Shown: positions 26,825-37,529, counted from the stretch's first letter. The stretch is DNA of 64,000 nucleotides from Sphingomonadales bacterium Ga0077557 (GCA_001464615.1 LNFI01000027.1:62001-126000), one strand, 5' to 3'. The notes: a model not told the origin generated them from the sequence alone. Numbers and translations: made by a program.

Positions 26825-27342
26825 CCGATTTGGACCTTGCGCGCGGGTACATAAGCAAGTGGGATGTCAAAGTGCCCGACGCGGCGCTGCTGCGCGTAAC
26901 AAAAGGCGACTCCACCAACTGCGTCGATTTTCGCCGGCCCGAACACACCTTCGCTGAACACGCGTCGACCATGAGCGACTTGGACCTGCTCGCGATGCGG
27001 ATGCATTTGCGCGGCGGATACACGAATTGGCATCCTCCGAAAGAACAGGATCGCCAGGATAGCCGGGTCAATTCGGAATTGGAGCACACGCTGGCCAATG
27101 CGTCAGCGCGGGCGATATTGCGGATCAATGCCGCCAAGGCGAGCGAGCCGCCATATAAGCCTTGGCCGAAATCCTGTGAGACGAAGTTTTGGTTCGCCAA
27201 GCCGGTCTACGTTGAAGACGTCGCCTTCGTCGATACCGGTTCGACCTGCGGCGGCCTGTGCGGTTCGGGCTCGGTTTACGCGTTTGCGTATCGAAACAAA
27301 CGTTGGACGCTGGTCGCGACTGCACCTACCTGGATCGCCTGA
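26821..27342 (+). CDS. Body of a putative lipoprotein, unknown function
   Basis: A 173-residue frame opening at TTG 26821, without its own signal peptide. Its C-terminal part (FVDTGSTCGGLCGSGSVYAFAYRNKRWTLVATAPTWIA) looks like a secreted beta-rich domain with paired cysteines. Together with the 39-codon frame just upstream it would make an ordinary lipoprotein of about 210 residues. It ends in TGATG overlap with tdk. Codon use in both frames resembles the neighbours, so decay, if any, is recent. Confidence 0.55.
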   Translation: MTDLDLARGYISKWDVKVPDAALLRVTKGDSTNCVDFRRPEHTFAEHASTMSDLDLLAMRMHLRGGYTNWHPPKEQDRQDSRVNSELEHTLANASARAILRINAAKASEPPYKPWPKSCETKFWFAKPVYVEDVAFVDTGSTCGGLCGSGSVYAFAYRNKRWTLVATAPTWIA

Positions 27343-27929
27343 TGGCCAAACTGTATTTCTACTATGCCAGCATGAATGCGGGCAAATCGACCAACCTGCT
27401 GCAGGCCGATTTCAATTATCGCGAGCGGGGGATGCGGACAATGCTGTTCACCGCCGCGATTGATACGCGGGCGGCGATGGGGGCGATTGCGTCGCGGATC
27501 GGGTTGGAAAAGCAGGCGATAGCTTTCGATGCGGCGACCGATCTCGCCGCGATCGTCACTACTGAACATGCCAACGCACCAGTCGCCTGCGTGCTGGTCG
27601 ACGAGGCGCAGTTTTTGAGTGAGGCACAGGTCGCGCAGCTCGCGAAGCTGGCCGATGTCGATGGCATTCCGGTGCTCGCCTATGGCCTGCGCACTGATTT
27701 TCGGGGGAAGTTGTTCCCCGGTAGTGCTGCGTTGCTGGCGATTGCCGACAATCTCGTCGAACTGAAATCGGTATGCGAATGCGGGCGCAAGGCGACGATG
27801 AACCTGCGTGTCGATAGTGCCGGCAACGCGGTGGCCGAGGGCGCGCAAACCGAGATCGGCGGCGACGACCGCTATGTCGCCTTGTGCCGAAAGCATTTCA
27901 CGGAACGGCTCGCCGCCGCTGAGGGCTGA
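27342..27929 (+). CDS. tdk: Thymidine kinase, type II
   Basis: A 195-residue cytosolic enzyme of pyrimidine salvage that phosphorylates thymidine. P-loop MNAGKST at residues 11-17, the catalytic VDEAQF at 86-91, and a zinc-site CECGRKATMNLR with a later CRKHF match type II TK. ATG 27342 overlaps the preceding stop by one base. Its residence in the infB-truB operon is not the standard order and ties it to the translation transcript. Confidence 0.94.
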   Translation: MAKLYFYYASMNAGKSTNLLQADFNYRERGMRTMLFTAAIDTRAAMGAIASRIGLEKQAIAFDAATDLAAIVTTEHANAPVACVLVDEAQFLSEAQVAQLAKLADVDGIPVLAYGLRTDFRGKLFPGSAALLAIADNLVELKSVCECGRKATMNLRVDSAGNAVAEGAQTEIGGDDRYVALCRKHFTERLAAAEG

Positions 27930-27935
27930 GCGGCA

Positions 27936-28940
27936 GTGCACGGCTGGATCATCCTCGACAAGCCGCTGGGGCTTGGCTCGACACAGGGCGTGTCGGCGGT
28001 GAAGCGGGCCTTGCGCGAGGGCGGCTATGGCAAGTTCAAGGTCGGGCATGGCGGCACGCTCGATCCGCTGGCGACGGGCGTTCTGCCGATCGCGATCGGG
28101 GAGGCGACCAAGCTCGCCGGGCGGATGCTCGACAGCGACAAGGTGTATGAGTTCACGATCGGGTTCGGGGTGCAGACCGATACGCTCGATCTGGAGGGCA
28201 AGGTGATTGCTGAGAGCGATGTGCGGCCGACTTTGGCCGAGGTCGAGGCGGTGATGCCGCGCTTCACCGGGCCGATCGAGCAAGTGCCGCCGGCTTACTC
28301 CGCGCTGAAGGTGGATGGCGAGCGGGCGTATGATCTGGCGCGGGCGGGGGAGGATGTGGTGCTGGCGAGCAGGGGGGTGACGATTCATTCCCTAAAATCC
28401 TCCCCGGCACGGGGAGGGGGACCGTCGGCGCAGCCGATGGTGGAGGGGGTTCACCGCGAGCGCAGCGCTGGTGGAGGGCCCCCTCCACCATTCGCTGAAG
28501 GAGCGAATGGTCCCCCTCCCCGTCCCGGGGAGGATTTGGAGCAAATCACCCTCACCGCCCATGTCTCCAAGGGCACCTATATTCGCAGCCTCGCGCGCGA
28601 CATCGCGCTGGCACTCGGCACGGTTGGCCATGTTACGATGCTGCGCCGGACAAAGGCCGGGCCGTTCGACCTGTCGCACGCGATATCGCTGGACAAATTG
28701 GCGGAACTCAGTAATGCGCGCGGTCTTGAAGACAAACTCCTGCCACTGAGGGCGGGGCTGGACGACATCCCGGCTCTATCCCTCACCCCCGATCAGGCAG
28801 GGCTGCTCCGACAGGGGCGGGTGTTGATCGGGATTGCCGTGAACGATGGCCCCTATTTTGCGATGCTGGAAGATATTCCCGTCGCGTTGGTGGAGGCAAC
28901 CGACCGAGAGGTTCGGGTCGTGCGCGGGTTCAACCTATGA
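27936..28940 (+). CDS. truB: tRNA pseudouridine(55) synthase TruB with an in-frame palindrome insertion
   Basis: A 334-residue TruB starting at GTG. The catalytic Asp43 is in GGTLDPLATGVL; VPPAYSALKVDGERAYDLAR and SKGTYIRSLARD are intact, and a C-terminal PUA-like part follows. Between VTIHSL and ITLTAHVSKGTY, where about ten residues are expected, lies an extra Pro/Gly/Arg-rich stretch (roughly Lys154-Asp200). The DNA for it is a copy of palindromic family A, whose other copies are in his intergenic gaps. The frame is open through the element, and flanking conserved strands read normally, so the enzyme probably folds with a protruding loop. Modifies U55 in the T-loop. Confidence 0.93.
   Translation: MHGWIILDKPLGLGSTQGVSAVKRALREGGYGKFKVGHGGTLDPLATGVLPIAIGEATKLAGRMLDSDKVYEFTIGFGVQTDTLDLEGKVIAESDVRPTLAEVEAVMPRFTGPIEQVPPAYSALKVDGERAYDLARAGEDVVLASRGVTIHSLKSSPARGGGPSAQPMVEGVHRERSAGGGPPPPFAEGANGPPPRPGEDLEQITLTAHVSKGTYIRSLARDIALALGTVGHVTMLRRTKAGPFDLSHAISLDKLAELSNARGLEDKLLPLRAGLDDIPALSLTPDQAGLLRQGRVLIGIAVNDGPYFAMLEDIPVALVEATDREVRVVRGFNL
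28394..28537. repeat. Palindromic element, family A copy 1, inside truB
   Basis: Begins AAAATCCTCCCC, ends GGGGAGGATTT; the terminal parts are inverted copies, with inner complementary arms (TGGAGGGGG at 28441 and CCCCCTCCACCA at 28480) and a TTCGCTGAAGGAGCGAA hairpin. About 144 bases, divisible by three, open in the truB frame. Matches 37530-37672 and 38421-38546. Confidence 0.88.
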
Positions 28941-28960
28941 CGATGTCGAAGGAAAACTGA

Positions 28961-29230
28961 ATGACGATCACTGCAGAGCGCAAGGACGCGCTCGTCAAGG
29001 AACATGGCCGCGCCGAAGGCGATACCGGCTCCCCCGAAGTTCAGGTCGCGATCCTCACCGAGCGTATCCGCAACCTGACCGAGCATTTCAAGGATCACAA
29101 GAAGGACAATCATTCGCGCCGTGGGCTGCTGATGATGGTCAACAAGCGCCGGTCGCTGCTGGATTATCTCCGGCATTCGGATGGCCAACGCTATACCGAT
29201 CTGATCGCGAAGCTGGGTCTTCGCAAGTAA
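28961..29230 (+). CDS. rpsO: 30S ribosomal protein S15
   Basis: The 89-residue S15, full length. Family landmarks: [36 protein letters not shown] and [12 protein letters not shown] with the C-terminal IAKLGLRK. Binds 16S rRNA in the platform. Located in its conserved place between truB and pnp, 20 bases after truB, with its own terminator hairpin after it; pnp is then expressed by readthrough or a separate promoter. Confidence 0.98.
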   Translation: MTITAERKDALVKEHGRAEGDTGSPEVQVAILTERIRNLTEHFKDHKKDNHSRRGLLMMVNKRRSLLDYLRHSDGQRYTDLIAKLGLRK

Positions 29231-29236
29231 TCACAG

Positions 29237-29260
29237 GGGCGGCCTTCGGGTCGCCCTTTT
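29237..29260 (+). terminator. Intrinsic terminator after rpsO
   Basis: Stem GGGCG (29237-29241) with CGCCC (29252-29256) around CGGCCTTCGGGT-type loop, followed by TTTT. It lies 7 bases after the rpsO stop. Confidence 0.7.
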
Positions 29261-29317
29261 CGCATTTCCGCAAATGGCGGGATGACTGGACGCGAGGCAA
29301 TTCGGCTGACCGTCCCC

Positions 29318-29361
29318 GGGGTTACGAAAGACCCCAGACCGCGCGGACCGGCTTAGTCCGC
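29318..29361 (+). promoter_or_regulatory. Double hairpin in the pnp leader
   Basis: Two small stems in the 5' region of pnp: GGGGT/ACCCC (29318-29322 with 29331-29335) and GCGGAC/GTCCGC (29343-29348 with 29356-29361). In enterobacteria PNPase autoregulates through a leader stem processed by RNase III; a similar role here is inference. Confidence 0.4.
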
Positions 29362-29407
29362 AGATAGGCCCCAATCGCATCTGGCGGTTGGCGTTGAAGG
29401 AAATCAC

Positions 29408-31762
29408 ATGTTCGATACGAAAACTGCAAGCATCCAGTGGGGCGGCAAGACCCTCACGCTGGAAACGGGTCGCGTTGCCCGCCAGGCTGACGGCGCCGTG
29501 ATGGCGACGCTCGGCGAAACCGTCGTCCTTTGCGCGGTGACTGCCGCCAAGTCAGTGAAGGAGGGCCAGGATTTCTTCCCGCTCACCGTTCACTATCAGG
29601 AAAAATATTCGGCTGCCGGCCGCATCCCCGGTGGCTTCTTCAAGCGTGAGCGCGGCGCGACCGAAAAGGAAACGCTCACCAGCCGCCTGATCGATCGCCC
29701 GATCCGCCCGCTGTTCCCGGAAGGTTTCTACAACGAAATCAACGTGATCTGCCAGGTGCTCAGCTATGATGGCGAAAATGAGCCCGATATCCTCGCAATG
29801 GTCGCGGCATCGGCTGCACTGACCATTTCGGGCGTGCCTTTCATGGGGCCAATCGGTGCCGCGCGCGTCGGTTATATTGACGGCGAATATATCCTCAACC
29901 CCACGCTTGATCAGATCAAGGCAGGCGATCTCGATCTCGTCGTCGCTGCCACCGGTGCGGCCGTGATGATGGTCGAATCCGAAGCCAAGGAACTGTCGGA
30001 AGACGTGATGCTCGGCGCGGTTCAGTTCGCGCACAAGGCGTGCCGTGAAGCCGCCAATGCGATCATTGATCTGGCCGAACAGGCTGCCAAGGATCCTTGG
30101 GAAATGGCCGAACAGGCTGATCTCTCGGCTGCCAAGGACAAGCTGAAGAAGCTGATCGGCAAGGACATTGCCGCCGCCTATAAGGTGACCGACAAGTCGG
30201 CGCGTTCGGGGCTCCTCAACGAAGCCCGTGCCAAGGCAAAGGCGGCGTTTGCCGATGCCAGCCCGCAGGACCAGATGGCCGCTAACAAGCTGATGAAGAA
30301 GCTTGAGGCAGAAATCGTCCGTGGCGCCATCCTCAAGGACGGTACCCGTATCGACGGTCGCACCACCACGCAGATCCGCCCGATCGAGGCGATGGTGCAC
30401 TTCCTGCCCCGCGCGCATGGCTCTGCCCTGTTCACGCGCGGCGAAACCCAGTCGATCTGCACGACCACCTTGGGCACCAAGGAAGCCGAGCAGATGATCG
30501 ATGGGCTGACCGGCCTGTCCTACGAGCGCTTCCTGCTGCACTATAACTTCCCGCCCTATTCGGTCGGTGAAGTCGGCCGCTTCGGTGCGCCGGGTCGTCG
30601 CGAAGTCGGCCACGGCAAGCTCGCCTGGCGCGCGCTCCACCCGATCCTGCCGTCGATGGAGGAATTCCCTTACACGATCCGCGTCCTGTCAGACATCACC
30701 GAGTCGAACGGCTCGTCGTCGATGGCGACGGTGTGCGGCGGTTCGCTGTCGATGATGGATGCCGGTGTGCCGTTGAAGCGCCCGGTCTCCGGCATCGCGA
30801 TGGGCCTGATCCTGGAAGGCAAGGACTTCGCAGTTCTTTCCGACATTCTCGGCGACGAAGATCATCTCGGCGACATGGATTTCAAGGTCGCGGGCACGTC
30901 CGAAGGCATCACCACGATGCAGATGGACATCAAGATCGCCGGCATCACCGAAGAAATCATGCGCGTCGCGCTGCATCAGGCGAAGGAAGGCCGCGCGCAC
31001 ATCCTGGGCGAAATGGCCAAGGCGCTCGACCACACCCGTGAGGAACTCTCGGCTCACGCACCGCGCATCGAGACGATCACGATCGACAAGACCAAGATCC
31101 GTGACGTCATCGGCACCGGCGGCAAGGTGATCCGCGAGATCGTCGCCACCACCGGCGCCAAGGTCGACATTGATGACGAAGGCGTCATCAAGGTCTCCTC
31201 GTCCGACACCGCGCAGATCGAGGCAGCGATTGCCTGGATCAAGGGCATCGTCGAGGAAGCCGAAGTCGGCAAGATCTACAACGGCAAGGTCGTCAATCTC
31301 GTCGATTTCGGCGCGTTCGTGAACTTCATGGGCGGCAAGGACGGTCTCGTCCATGTCAGCGAAATCCGCAACGAGCGGACCGAGAAGGTCGCTGACGTGC
31401 TGAGCGAAGGCCAGGAAGTCAAGGTCAAGGTGCTCGAGATCGATCCGCGCGGCAAGGTTCGCCTGTCGATGCGCGTCGTCGATCAGGAAACCGGTGCCGA
31501 GCTGGAAGATACCCGCCCGCCGCGTGAACCGCGTGAGGGTGGCGATCGTCCGCGTGGTGACCGTGGTCCGCGTCGCGATGGCGATGGTGGCCGTGGTCCC
31601 AGAGGCGAAGGGCGCGGTGATCGCGGTCCGCGTCGTGACGGCGGTGGCGATCGTGGTCCGCGCGGCGAAGGTCGTGGCCCACGCCCTGAGCGTTCGGGTG
31701 GCGGCGATGACGGCCCTGCGCCTGAATTCGCGCCTGCCTTTCTGACGGGCGACCGCGACTAA
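29408..31762 (+). CDS. pnp: Polynucleotide phosphorylase
   Basis: A 784-residue PNPase: two RNase PH-like domains around a helical linker ([38 protein letters not shown]; then second domain with [16 protein letters not shown] and [22 protein letters not shown]), a KH domain ([23 protein letters not shown]) and an S1 domain ([33 protein letters not shown]). Phosphorolytic 3'-5' RNA decay. The last 75 residues are an Arg/Gly/Asp repeat tail ([10 protein letters not shown] units) reminiscent of the helicase tail at 8.3 kb. A terminator follows. Confidence 0.97.
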   Translation: MFDTKTASIQWGGKTLTLETGRVARQADGAVMATLGETVVLCAVTAAKSVKEGQDFFPLTVHYQEKYSAAGRIPGGFFKRERGATEKETLTSRLIDRPIRPLFPEGFYNEINVICQVLSYDGENEPDILAMVAASAALTISGVPFMGPIGAARVGYIDGEYILNPTLDQIKAGDLDLVVAATGAAVMMVESEAKELSEDVMLGAVQFAHKACREAANAIIDLAEQAAKDPWEMAEQADLSAAKDKLKKLIGKDIAAAYKVTDKSARSGLLNEARAKAKAAFADASPQDQMAANKLMKKLEAEIVRGAILKDGTRIDGRTTTQIRPIEAMVHFLPRAHGSALFTRGETQSICTTTLGTKEAEQMIDGLTGLSYERFLLHYNFPPYSVGEVGRFGAPGRREVGHGKLAWRALHPILPSMEEFPYTIRVLSDITESNGSSSMATVCGGSLSMMDAGVPLKRPVSGIAMGLILEGKDFAVLSDILGDEDHLGDMDFKVAGTSEGITTMQMDIKIAGITEEIMRVALHQAKEGRAHILGEMAKALDHTREELSAHAPRIETITIDKTKIRDVIGTGGKVIREIVATTGAKVDIDDEGVIKVSSSDTAQIEAAIAWIKGIVEEAEVGKIYNGKVVNLVDFGAFVNFMGGKDGLVHVSEIRNERTEKVADVLSEGQEVKVKVLEIDPRGKVRLSMRVVDQETGAELEDTRPPREPREGGDRPRGDRGPRRDGDGGRGPRGEGRGDRGPRRDGGGDRGPRGEGRGPRPERSGGGDDGPAPEFAPAFLTGDRD

Positions 31763-31786
31763 GCGTTTCGATTACTGACTAACGGA

Positions 31787-31815
31787 AAAGGGCTCGGGCG
31801 ACCGGGCCCTTTTTC
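31787..31815 (+). terminator. Intrinsic terminator after pnp
   Basis: An 11-bp stem AAAGGGCTCGG / CCGGGCCCTTT with a GCGA loop, then TTTT. Ends the translation operon. Confidence 0.9.
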
Positions 31816-31863
31816 TATTTGGGCGATTTGCCCGAATGACGGGTGATCGAGCTAAGGCCGCGG

Positions 31864-32967
31864 CTATCGCAGCACGATCCGCGCATCGACCAGTTTCACA
31901 TCGTGCATCTGGTTGAGATAGGCCTCATAATAGCCCTTGTGCGATGCGCCGACGATTGTCAGCAGCCGCGCGCCGGGGCGGCGACCGAGTATATCGCGGA
32001 TATTGGCAACCATCCGCAGATTGCGTGTTTCCCAATAACCAAGGTAATTTCGCCCGAACGCCTGTGGCGACGTTTCGACGAAGGCCGCGCCGAAATCGGA
32101 TTGATAGGCCAGCATCGCGCCTGCCGGATCATTATAGGCACGGTACATCGCCAGCACGCCGTCGGGCTGCGCCAGCCCGGCATCGAGCCGCTCACCTTCT
32201 GCGCGCCGCTGTTTGGTGACGGGGTTGTCCCAGGCATGGAGGATCGCTGCCTCATAGGCCTTTTCGTCCGCCGGTGCCGGGCTGTCCGCCGAATGATCGT
32301 CAACGCTCCAGACGCGATCCAGCCCGAGCCGGGCGGCAAGCGCGGCTGCGACAAGATTGCTCTCGTTGCGCCGACCTTTAGCCTTTTCAAGCGCAGCAAC
32401 CAGATCGTCATTCAGCCCATCGCCGGTATGTTGTTCGGCTGGTGGAAGCCGGAGCCATTGGACCAGCGCAGAGCCACGCTCCCCGGCGGCGAGGAAGATA
32501 GCGGCCAGATGGCGTCGCTCGGCGGGGGTGGGAGACGTCGGCCACGCGGCAAGCAGCCGCTCGGCCTCGGCGTTGGCCGCGGGCACATCTAGCCCGGTGG
32601 CCTGACGGGCGAGCGCCGGATCGGGGCAATAATCCGCGACTGACTCGGCATAGCGCGATGGGAACCGGCGCAGGCTGTCGCATTGCAGCCCCGACACGTC
32701 TTCGGTGGCGATTTCGGTCGGCTGCCAATCGGCGAGGCGCTTGAGCAGCGGGGCGAGCATCGCCGGCTTGAAGCTCTCTGGCAGACCCGAAAGATGCGGC
32801 GTACCCAGCACAAGCACCTCGTTCGGCTTGCCGGCGGGTGGCCCTTTCAAGCGATCGGGGCGAAATGTCGGCCGATATTCTGCCGCCGAAACGGGCTGAA
32901 ACGCCTGGACCAATATGCCAGCCGACCCCAGCACAGCGATCAGCGATACGCAAAACTTCTGAAGCAT
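31864..32967 (-). CDS. Exported DUF5694/TraB-like protein
   Basis: A 367-residue protein with an N-terminal signal peptide (LIAVLGSAGILVQAFQPVSAAE). The body contains EVLVLGTPHLSGLPESF and a C-terminal IVGASHKGYYEAYL, with GxxH-type histidines as in TraB/PrgY-like and DUF5694 proteins, proposed to be metal-dependent hydrolases. No pathway link from neighbours; it is convergent with pnp and about 380 bases from gmk. Assignment to DUF5694 is by remembered pattern. Confidence 0.65.
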   Translation of the reverse strand: MLQKFCVSLIAVLGSAGILVQAFQPVSAAEYRPTFRPDRLKGPPAGKPNEVLVLGTPHLSGLPESFKPAMLAPLLKRLADWQPTEIATEDVSGLQCDSLRRFPSRYAESVADYCPDPALARQATGLDVPAANAEAERLLAAWPTSPTPAERRHLAAIFLAAGERGSALVQWLRLPPAEQHTGDGLNDDLVAALEKAKGRRNESNLVAAALAARLGLDRVWSVDDHSADSPAPADEKAYEAAILHAWDNPVTKQRRAEGERLDAGLAQPDGVLAMYRAYNDPAGAMLAYQSDFGAAFVETSPQAFGRNYLGYWETRNLRMVANIRDILGRRPGARLLTIVGASHKGYYEAYLNQMHDVKLVDARIVLR

Positions 32968-33069
32968 GCCCCTCTCCTTTTAGGGAGCATACTCAATCTG
33001 TATTACTTAAGCAATACACCAAGCAGGTTCGCCGCTTAGCAAAGCGTAGGCCGAAACCGCTCCTTGCGC

Positions 33070-33242
33070 TCTAGAGCGTGCTGACGTTAGGTCGCTTCAA
33101 CCTCATACCCGTTCGGGCTGAGCCCTTCGACTGCCTGCAAGGCAGGCGCTCAGGATAAACTTCGGCCAATATGGCCGAAGTCGAAGCCCACGCGCTCCGC
33201 ATGCCCTTCGACTTGGTCCAATCCAAAGTCATCGGACTCTAA
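33070..33242. repeat. Palindromic element, family C copy 2 (in a 379-base gene-free stretch)
   Basis: The stretch 32968-33346 holds no gene. Most of it is this element, with ends CTCTAGAGCGTGCTGACG and GTCATCGGACTCTAA, and inner inverted repeats including CTGCCTGCAAGGCAGG and CTTCGGCCAATATGGCCGAAG. The left end matches the complement of the right end of the 12515-12643 copy, so the two lie in opposite orientations. Confidence 0.7.
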
Positions 33243-33346
33243 AGGTGTCATTGCGATTCAGGTCGTTGGACAGGCAATGCGAGGTCGATCGGACGGCCAC
33301 GCGACGAAGCGAGCCAGGTACCATCGCCAACATCGCCCTCCGCCCG

Positions 33347-33994
33347 TTACTTCATCAACTTCCGGATGAACCCGATCAACCCGGTCTGGCGCGATCGCTT
33401 GAGCCGTTCGGCGGCGAGAATCGTCTTCACATCGTCAAAACAGCGATCGACGTCGTCGTTGACCAGCACATAATCATAGCCATCCCAATGGCTGACTTCG
33501 GCGTTGGCGCGCTGCATGCGGGCGGCGATCACCTCGGGCGCGTCAGTGGCGCGGCGGATCAGGCGATCGTTCAATTCCTCCATCGACGGCGGCAGGATGA
33601 AAACGCGGACGACATCACCGCCGGCGATCTGGAATAATTGCTGTGCGCCCTGCCAATCGATATCGAACAACACGTCCTTGCTCGCCGCGAGCATGGCGTT
33701 CACTTGCGCCTTGGGCGTGCCATAGCGATGGCCAAAGACGTGCGCCCATTCGAGAAATTCGTTGGCGGCGACCATGTCGCGAAATTTTTCGAGCGAGACG
33801 AAGTGGTAATCCTTGCCATCGACCTCACCGGGGCGAATCGGGCGGGTGGTCGCGGAGACCGACATGGCAAGATCGGGCTCATTTTCGAGCAATTTGCGCG
33901 CGATCGTCGATTTGCCAGCGCCCGATGGCGAGGACAAAACAAACAACACGCCGCGACGTTTAAACCCATGCAAATCGTGATCGGCAGCTTCCAT
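33347..33994 (-). CDS. gmk: Guanylate kinase
   Basis: A 215-residue GMP kinase of nucleotide biosynthesis. P-loop LSSPSGAGKSTIARKL, GMP-binding SVSATTRPIRPGEVDGKDYHFVS, FDIDWQGAQQL and the RLIRRATD lid region are all seen. ATG at 33992-33994 is preferred over an upstream in-frame codon because of the usual short N-terminus. The C-terminal LKRSRQTGLIGFIRKLMK is basic. Not linked to spoT/rpoZ here, unlike in enterobacteria. Confidence 0.95.
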   Translation of the reverse strand: MEAADHDLHGFKRRGVLFVLSSPSGAGKSTIARKLLENEPDLAMSVSATTRPIRPGEVDGKDYHFVSLEKFRDMVAANEFLEWAHVFGHRYGTPKAQVNAMLAASKDVLFDIDWQGAQQLFQIAGGDVVRVFILPPSMEELNDRLIRRATDAPEVIAARMQRANAEVSHWDGYDYVLVNDDVDRCFDDVKTILAAERLKRSRQTGLIGFIRKLMK

Positions 33995-34061
33995 GCCCGC
34001 TAGTGGCGCGGGCAGCACCCTTGCGTCAAGCCATCAGCGCCCAGTCAGCAAACAAGCGGGG

Positions 34062-34280
34062 TCAGTAAACGAGACGGGCATCGTCGCGAAGGCGCCTCGT
34101 CAGCCCGGCCGCGCCCTGCAGCACTGCCCAGCCCACCGCATAGGTAACCGCAACCGGCAGAGCGACGCTCAGCACATTGGCGGTCACAGCGCCGATCATT
34201 GCCCCGGCAGCCGCGCCGCGATCACCGCTGACGCTGCCTATCGCCCCGCCAACCAATGCCCCTGTTGTCGTTGTCATCAT
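34062..34280 (-). CDS. Small glycine-zipper membrane protein
   Basis: A 72-residue protein with GALVGGAIGSVSGDRGAAAGAMIGAVTANVLS, a glycine-zipper pattern, followed by a hydrophobic VALPVAVTYAVGWAVLQGA span. Such proteins insert in membranes as helical hairpins. Function unknown. The tandem ATG codons at the start make 34280 or 34277 both possible. Confidence 0.6.
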   Translation of the reverse strand: MMTTTTGALVGGAIGSVSGDRGAAAGAMIGAVTANVLSVALPVAVTYAVGWAVLQGAAGLTRRLRDDARLVY

Positions 34281-34342
34281 GGCTGATCTCTCCCGTTGGA
34301 TATCGCTCAGCGCACCGGCGGGGCGTTTTGTTCCAGCGGTGA

Positions 34343-35728
<1,386 letters not shown>

Positions 35729-35761
35729 GGGCTAGCTTATCCGTCTCATTGCGAGAGCGAC

Positions 35762-36241
35762 TTATTTTTTCCGCTTAAAATCCACTGAGACGACGTTCGA
35801 TCCGTCCTCGACTGGCGTCACGACCGCATCATTTTCCGCCTCTTCATGCGGTTCGGGGCCTTCGGGGCCGTCTTTGGACTGAAATAGCAGCTGGAAATCG
35901 ACCGCCGGATCATGAAAGCCGGTAATCGCCGAATAGGGAATGACCAGCTTCGACGGCACCTGATTAAAGCTCAATCCAACCGAAAACCGCTCATCATCGA
36001 CCAGCAAATCCCAATAGCGATTTTGCATCACGATCGTCATTTCATCGGGGAAACGCTCGATCAGCCGCTGCGGGATATCGACGCCGGGGGCCTGCGTTTT
36101 GAAGGTGATGTAGAAATGATGTTCGCCGGGCAAACCACCATTTTCGGCGACCGAACCGAGCACGCGGCCGACCACAGCACGCAGCGCCTCCTGGACGATT
36201 TCGTCATAGGGAATCAAGCTATCGGGCAGGCCATCGGTCAT
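35762..36241 (-). CDS. sspB: SspB family ClpXP adaptor, alphaproteobacterial type
   Basis: A 159-residue protein with the SspB fold: IPYDEIVQEALRAVVGRVL, HHFYITFKTQAPGV, YWDLLVDDERFSVGLSFN and VPSKLVIPYSAITGFHDPAV. After an acidic linker, the C-terminal VVSVDFKRKK is the ClpX-binding tail type. It delivers ssrA-tagged proteins to ClpXP. Divergent from hisB with 71 bases between the starts. Confidence 0.93.
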   Translation of the reverse strand: MTDGLPDSLIPYDEIVQEALRAVVGRVLGSVAENGGLPGEHHFYITFKTQAPGVDIPQRLIERFPDEMTIVMQNRYWDLLVDDERFSVGLSFNQVPSKLVIPYSAITGFHDPAVDFQLLFQSKDGPEGPEPHEEAENDAVVTPVEDGSNVVSVDFKRKK

Positions 36242-36312
36242 GAGTCTTGGACTAGCGCCCTTTCCCCCCCGGTCAAGATTGCATGACCTCCGCGAAACGT
36301 TATGGGGGGGCG

Positions 36313-36900
36313 ATGCGCACCGCCACCATCAGCCGCAAGACGAGCGAAACCGCGATCGATGTAACCGTCAACCTCGACGGGACCGGCGCTTATGTCATTT
36401 CCACCGGCATCGGTTTTTTCGATCATATGCTGGAACAACTCAGCCGCCATTCGCTGATCGACCTGAACGTGAAGACGGTGGGCGACCTGCATATCGACCA
36501 ACACCACACGGTGGAGGATACCGGGCTGGCGATTGGCGAGGCGATTGCCAAGGCGCTGGGCGAGAAACGCGGCATCCGGCGTTATGCCGATGCGCTGTCG
36601 CCGATGGATGAGACGCTGACGCGGGTGGCGCTCGACATTTCCGGGCGGCCGTTTCTCGTCTGGAAGACCGAATTTTCGCAGAAGCGGCTGGGCGAGATGG
36701 ACACCGAGATGGTTGAGCATTTCTTTCACAGCTTTGCCCAGACCGCCGGCCTGACGCTGCATGTCGAGACGCTCTATGGCAGCAATAACCACCACATCGC
36801 CGAAGCCGCGTTCAAGGGGCTGGCGCGTGCGCTGCGTGAGGCGGTCGAGATCGACCCGCGCAAGGCCGGGAGCATCCCGAGCACCAAGGGCAGTCTGTAG
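36313..36900 (+). CDS. hisB: Imidazoleglycerol-phosphate dehydratase
   Basis: A 195-residue monofunctional HisB of histidine synthesis. The metal-binding motifs [36 protein letters not shown] and [32 protein letters not shown] are intact. First gene of the his cluster in this window. ATG 36313 follows a run of seven G, a workable ribosome binding site; hisH starts immediately after the stop. Confidence 0.97.
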   Translation: MRTATISRKTSETAIDVTVNLDGTGAYVISTGIGFFDHMLEQLSRHSLIDLNVKTVGDLHIDQHHTVEDTGLAIGEAIAKALGEKRGIRRYADALSPMDETLTRVALDISGRPFLVWKTEFSQKRLGEMDTEMVEHFFHSFAQTAGLTLHVETLYGSNNHHIAEAAFKGLARALREAVEIDPRKAGSIPSTKGSL

Positions 36901-37524
36901 ATGAGCGGGCGGATCGCGCTGATCGATTATGGCGCGGGCAATCTCCATTCGGTGGCGAACGCGCTGAAGGCGGCGGGCGCTACGTCGATCGACATCACCT
37001 CGAACGCGGGGGTGGTCGCCTGTGCCGACCGGATCGTGCTGCCGGGTGTCGGCGCCTATGGCGCGTGCGCCAGCGCGTTGCGCGCCGTTCGCGGGATGAC
37101 CGAAGCGTTGAATGTCCGTGTACTCGGCGGCGGGGTGCCGTTTCTGGGGATTTGCGTTGGCATGCAGCTGATGGCGGAGGCGGGCGAGGAATTCGGCACG
37201 CATGCCGGGCTTGGCTGGATTCGTGGAAAGGTGCGGCCGCTTACCCCTGCCGATCCCACTGCCAAGGTGCCGCATATGGGCTGGAACGATGTTGTGCCTG
37301 CCGTGCCGCACCCGCTGATTGAGCCGGGTGAAGCCTATTTCCTCCACAGCTTTGGTTTTGAAAGCGATCGGGCGGGCGAAGGCATCGTCGCCACGACCGA
37401 GCATGGCGGCCAAGTGACGGCGGCGATCGGCCGCGACAATATGCTGGGGGTGCAATTCCACCCCGAAAAGAGCCAGCGCTACGGGCTGGCCTTGCTTGAG
37501 AGGTTTTTGGCATGGCGGCCGTAA
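36901..37524 (+). CDS. hisH: Imidazole glycerol phosphate synthase, glutaminase subunit
   Basis: A 207-residue class I amidotransferase supplying ammonia to HisF. Nucleophile Cys85 in FLGICVGMQ, and the His/Glu pair in VQFHPEKSQ complete the triad; YGAGNLHSVANAL is the N-terminal signature. It begins directly at the base following the hisB stop. Partner HisF is separated by hisA and two palindromes. Confidence 0.97.
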   Translation: MSGRIALIDYGAGNLHSVANALKAAGATSIDITSNAGVVACADRIVLPGVGAYGACASALRAVRGMTEALNVRVLGGGVPFLGICVGMQLMAEAGEEFGTHAGLGWIRGKVRPLTPADPTAKVPHMGWNDVVPAVPHPLIEPGEAYFLHSFGFESDRAGEGIVATTEHGGQVTAAIGRDNMLGVQFHPEKSQRYGLALLERFLAWRP

Positions 37525-37529
37525 CCCAT

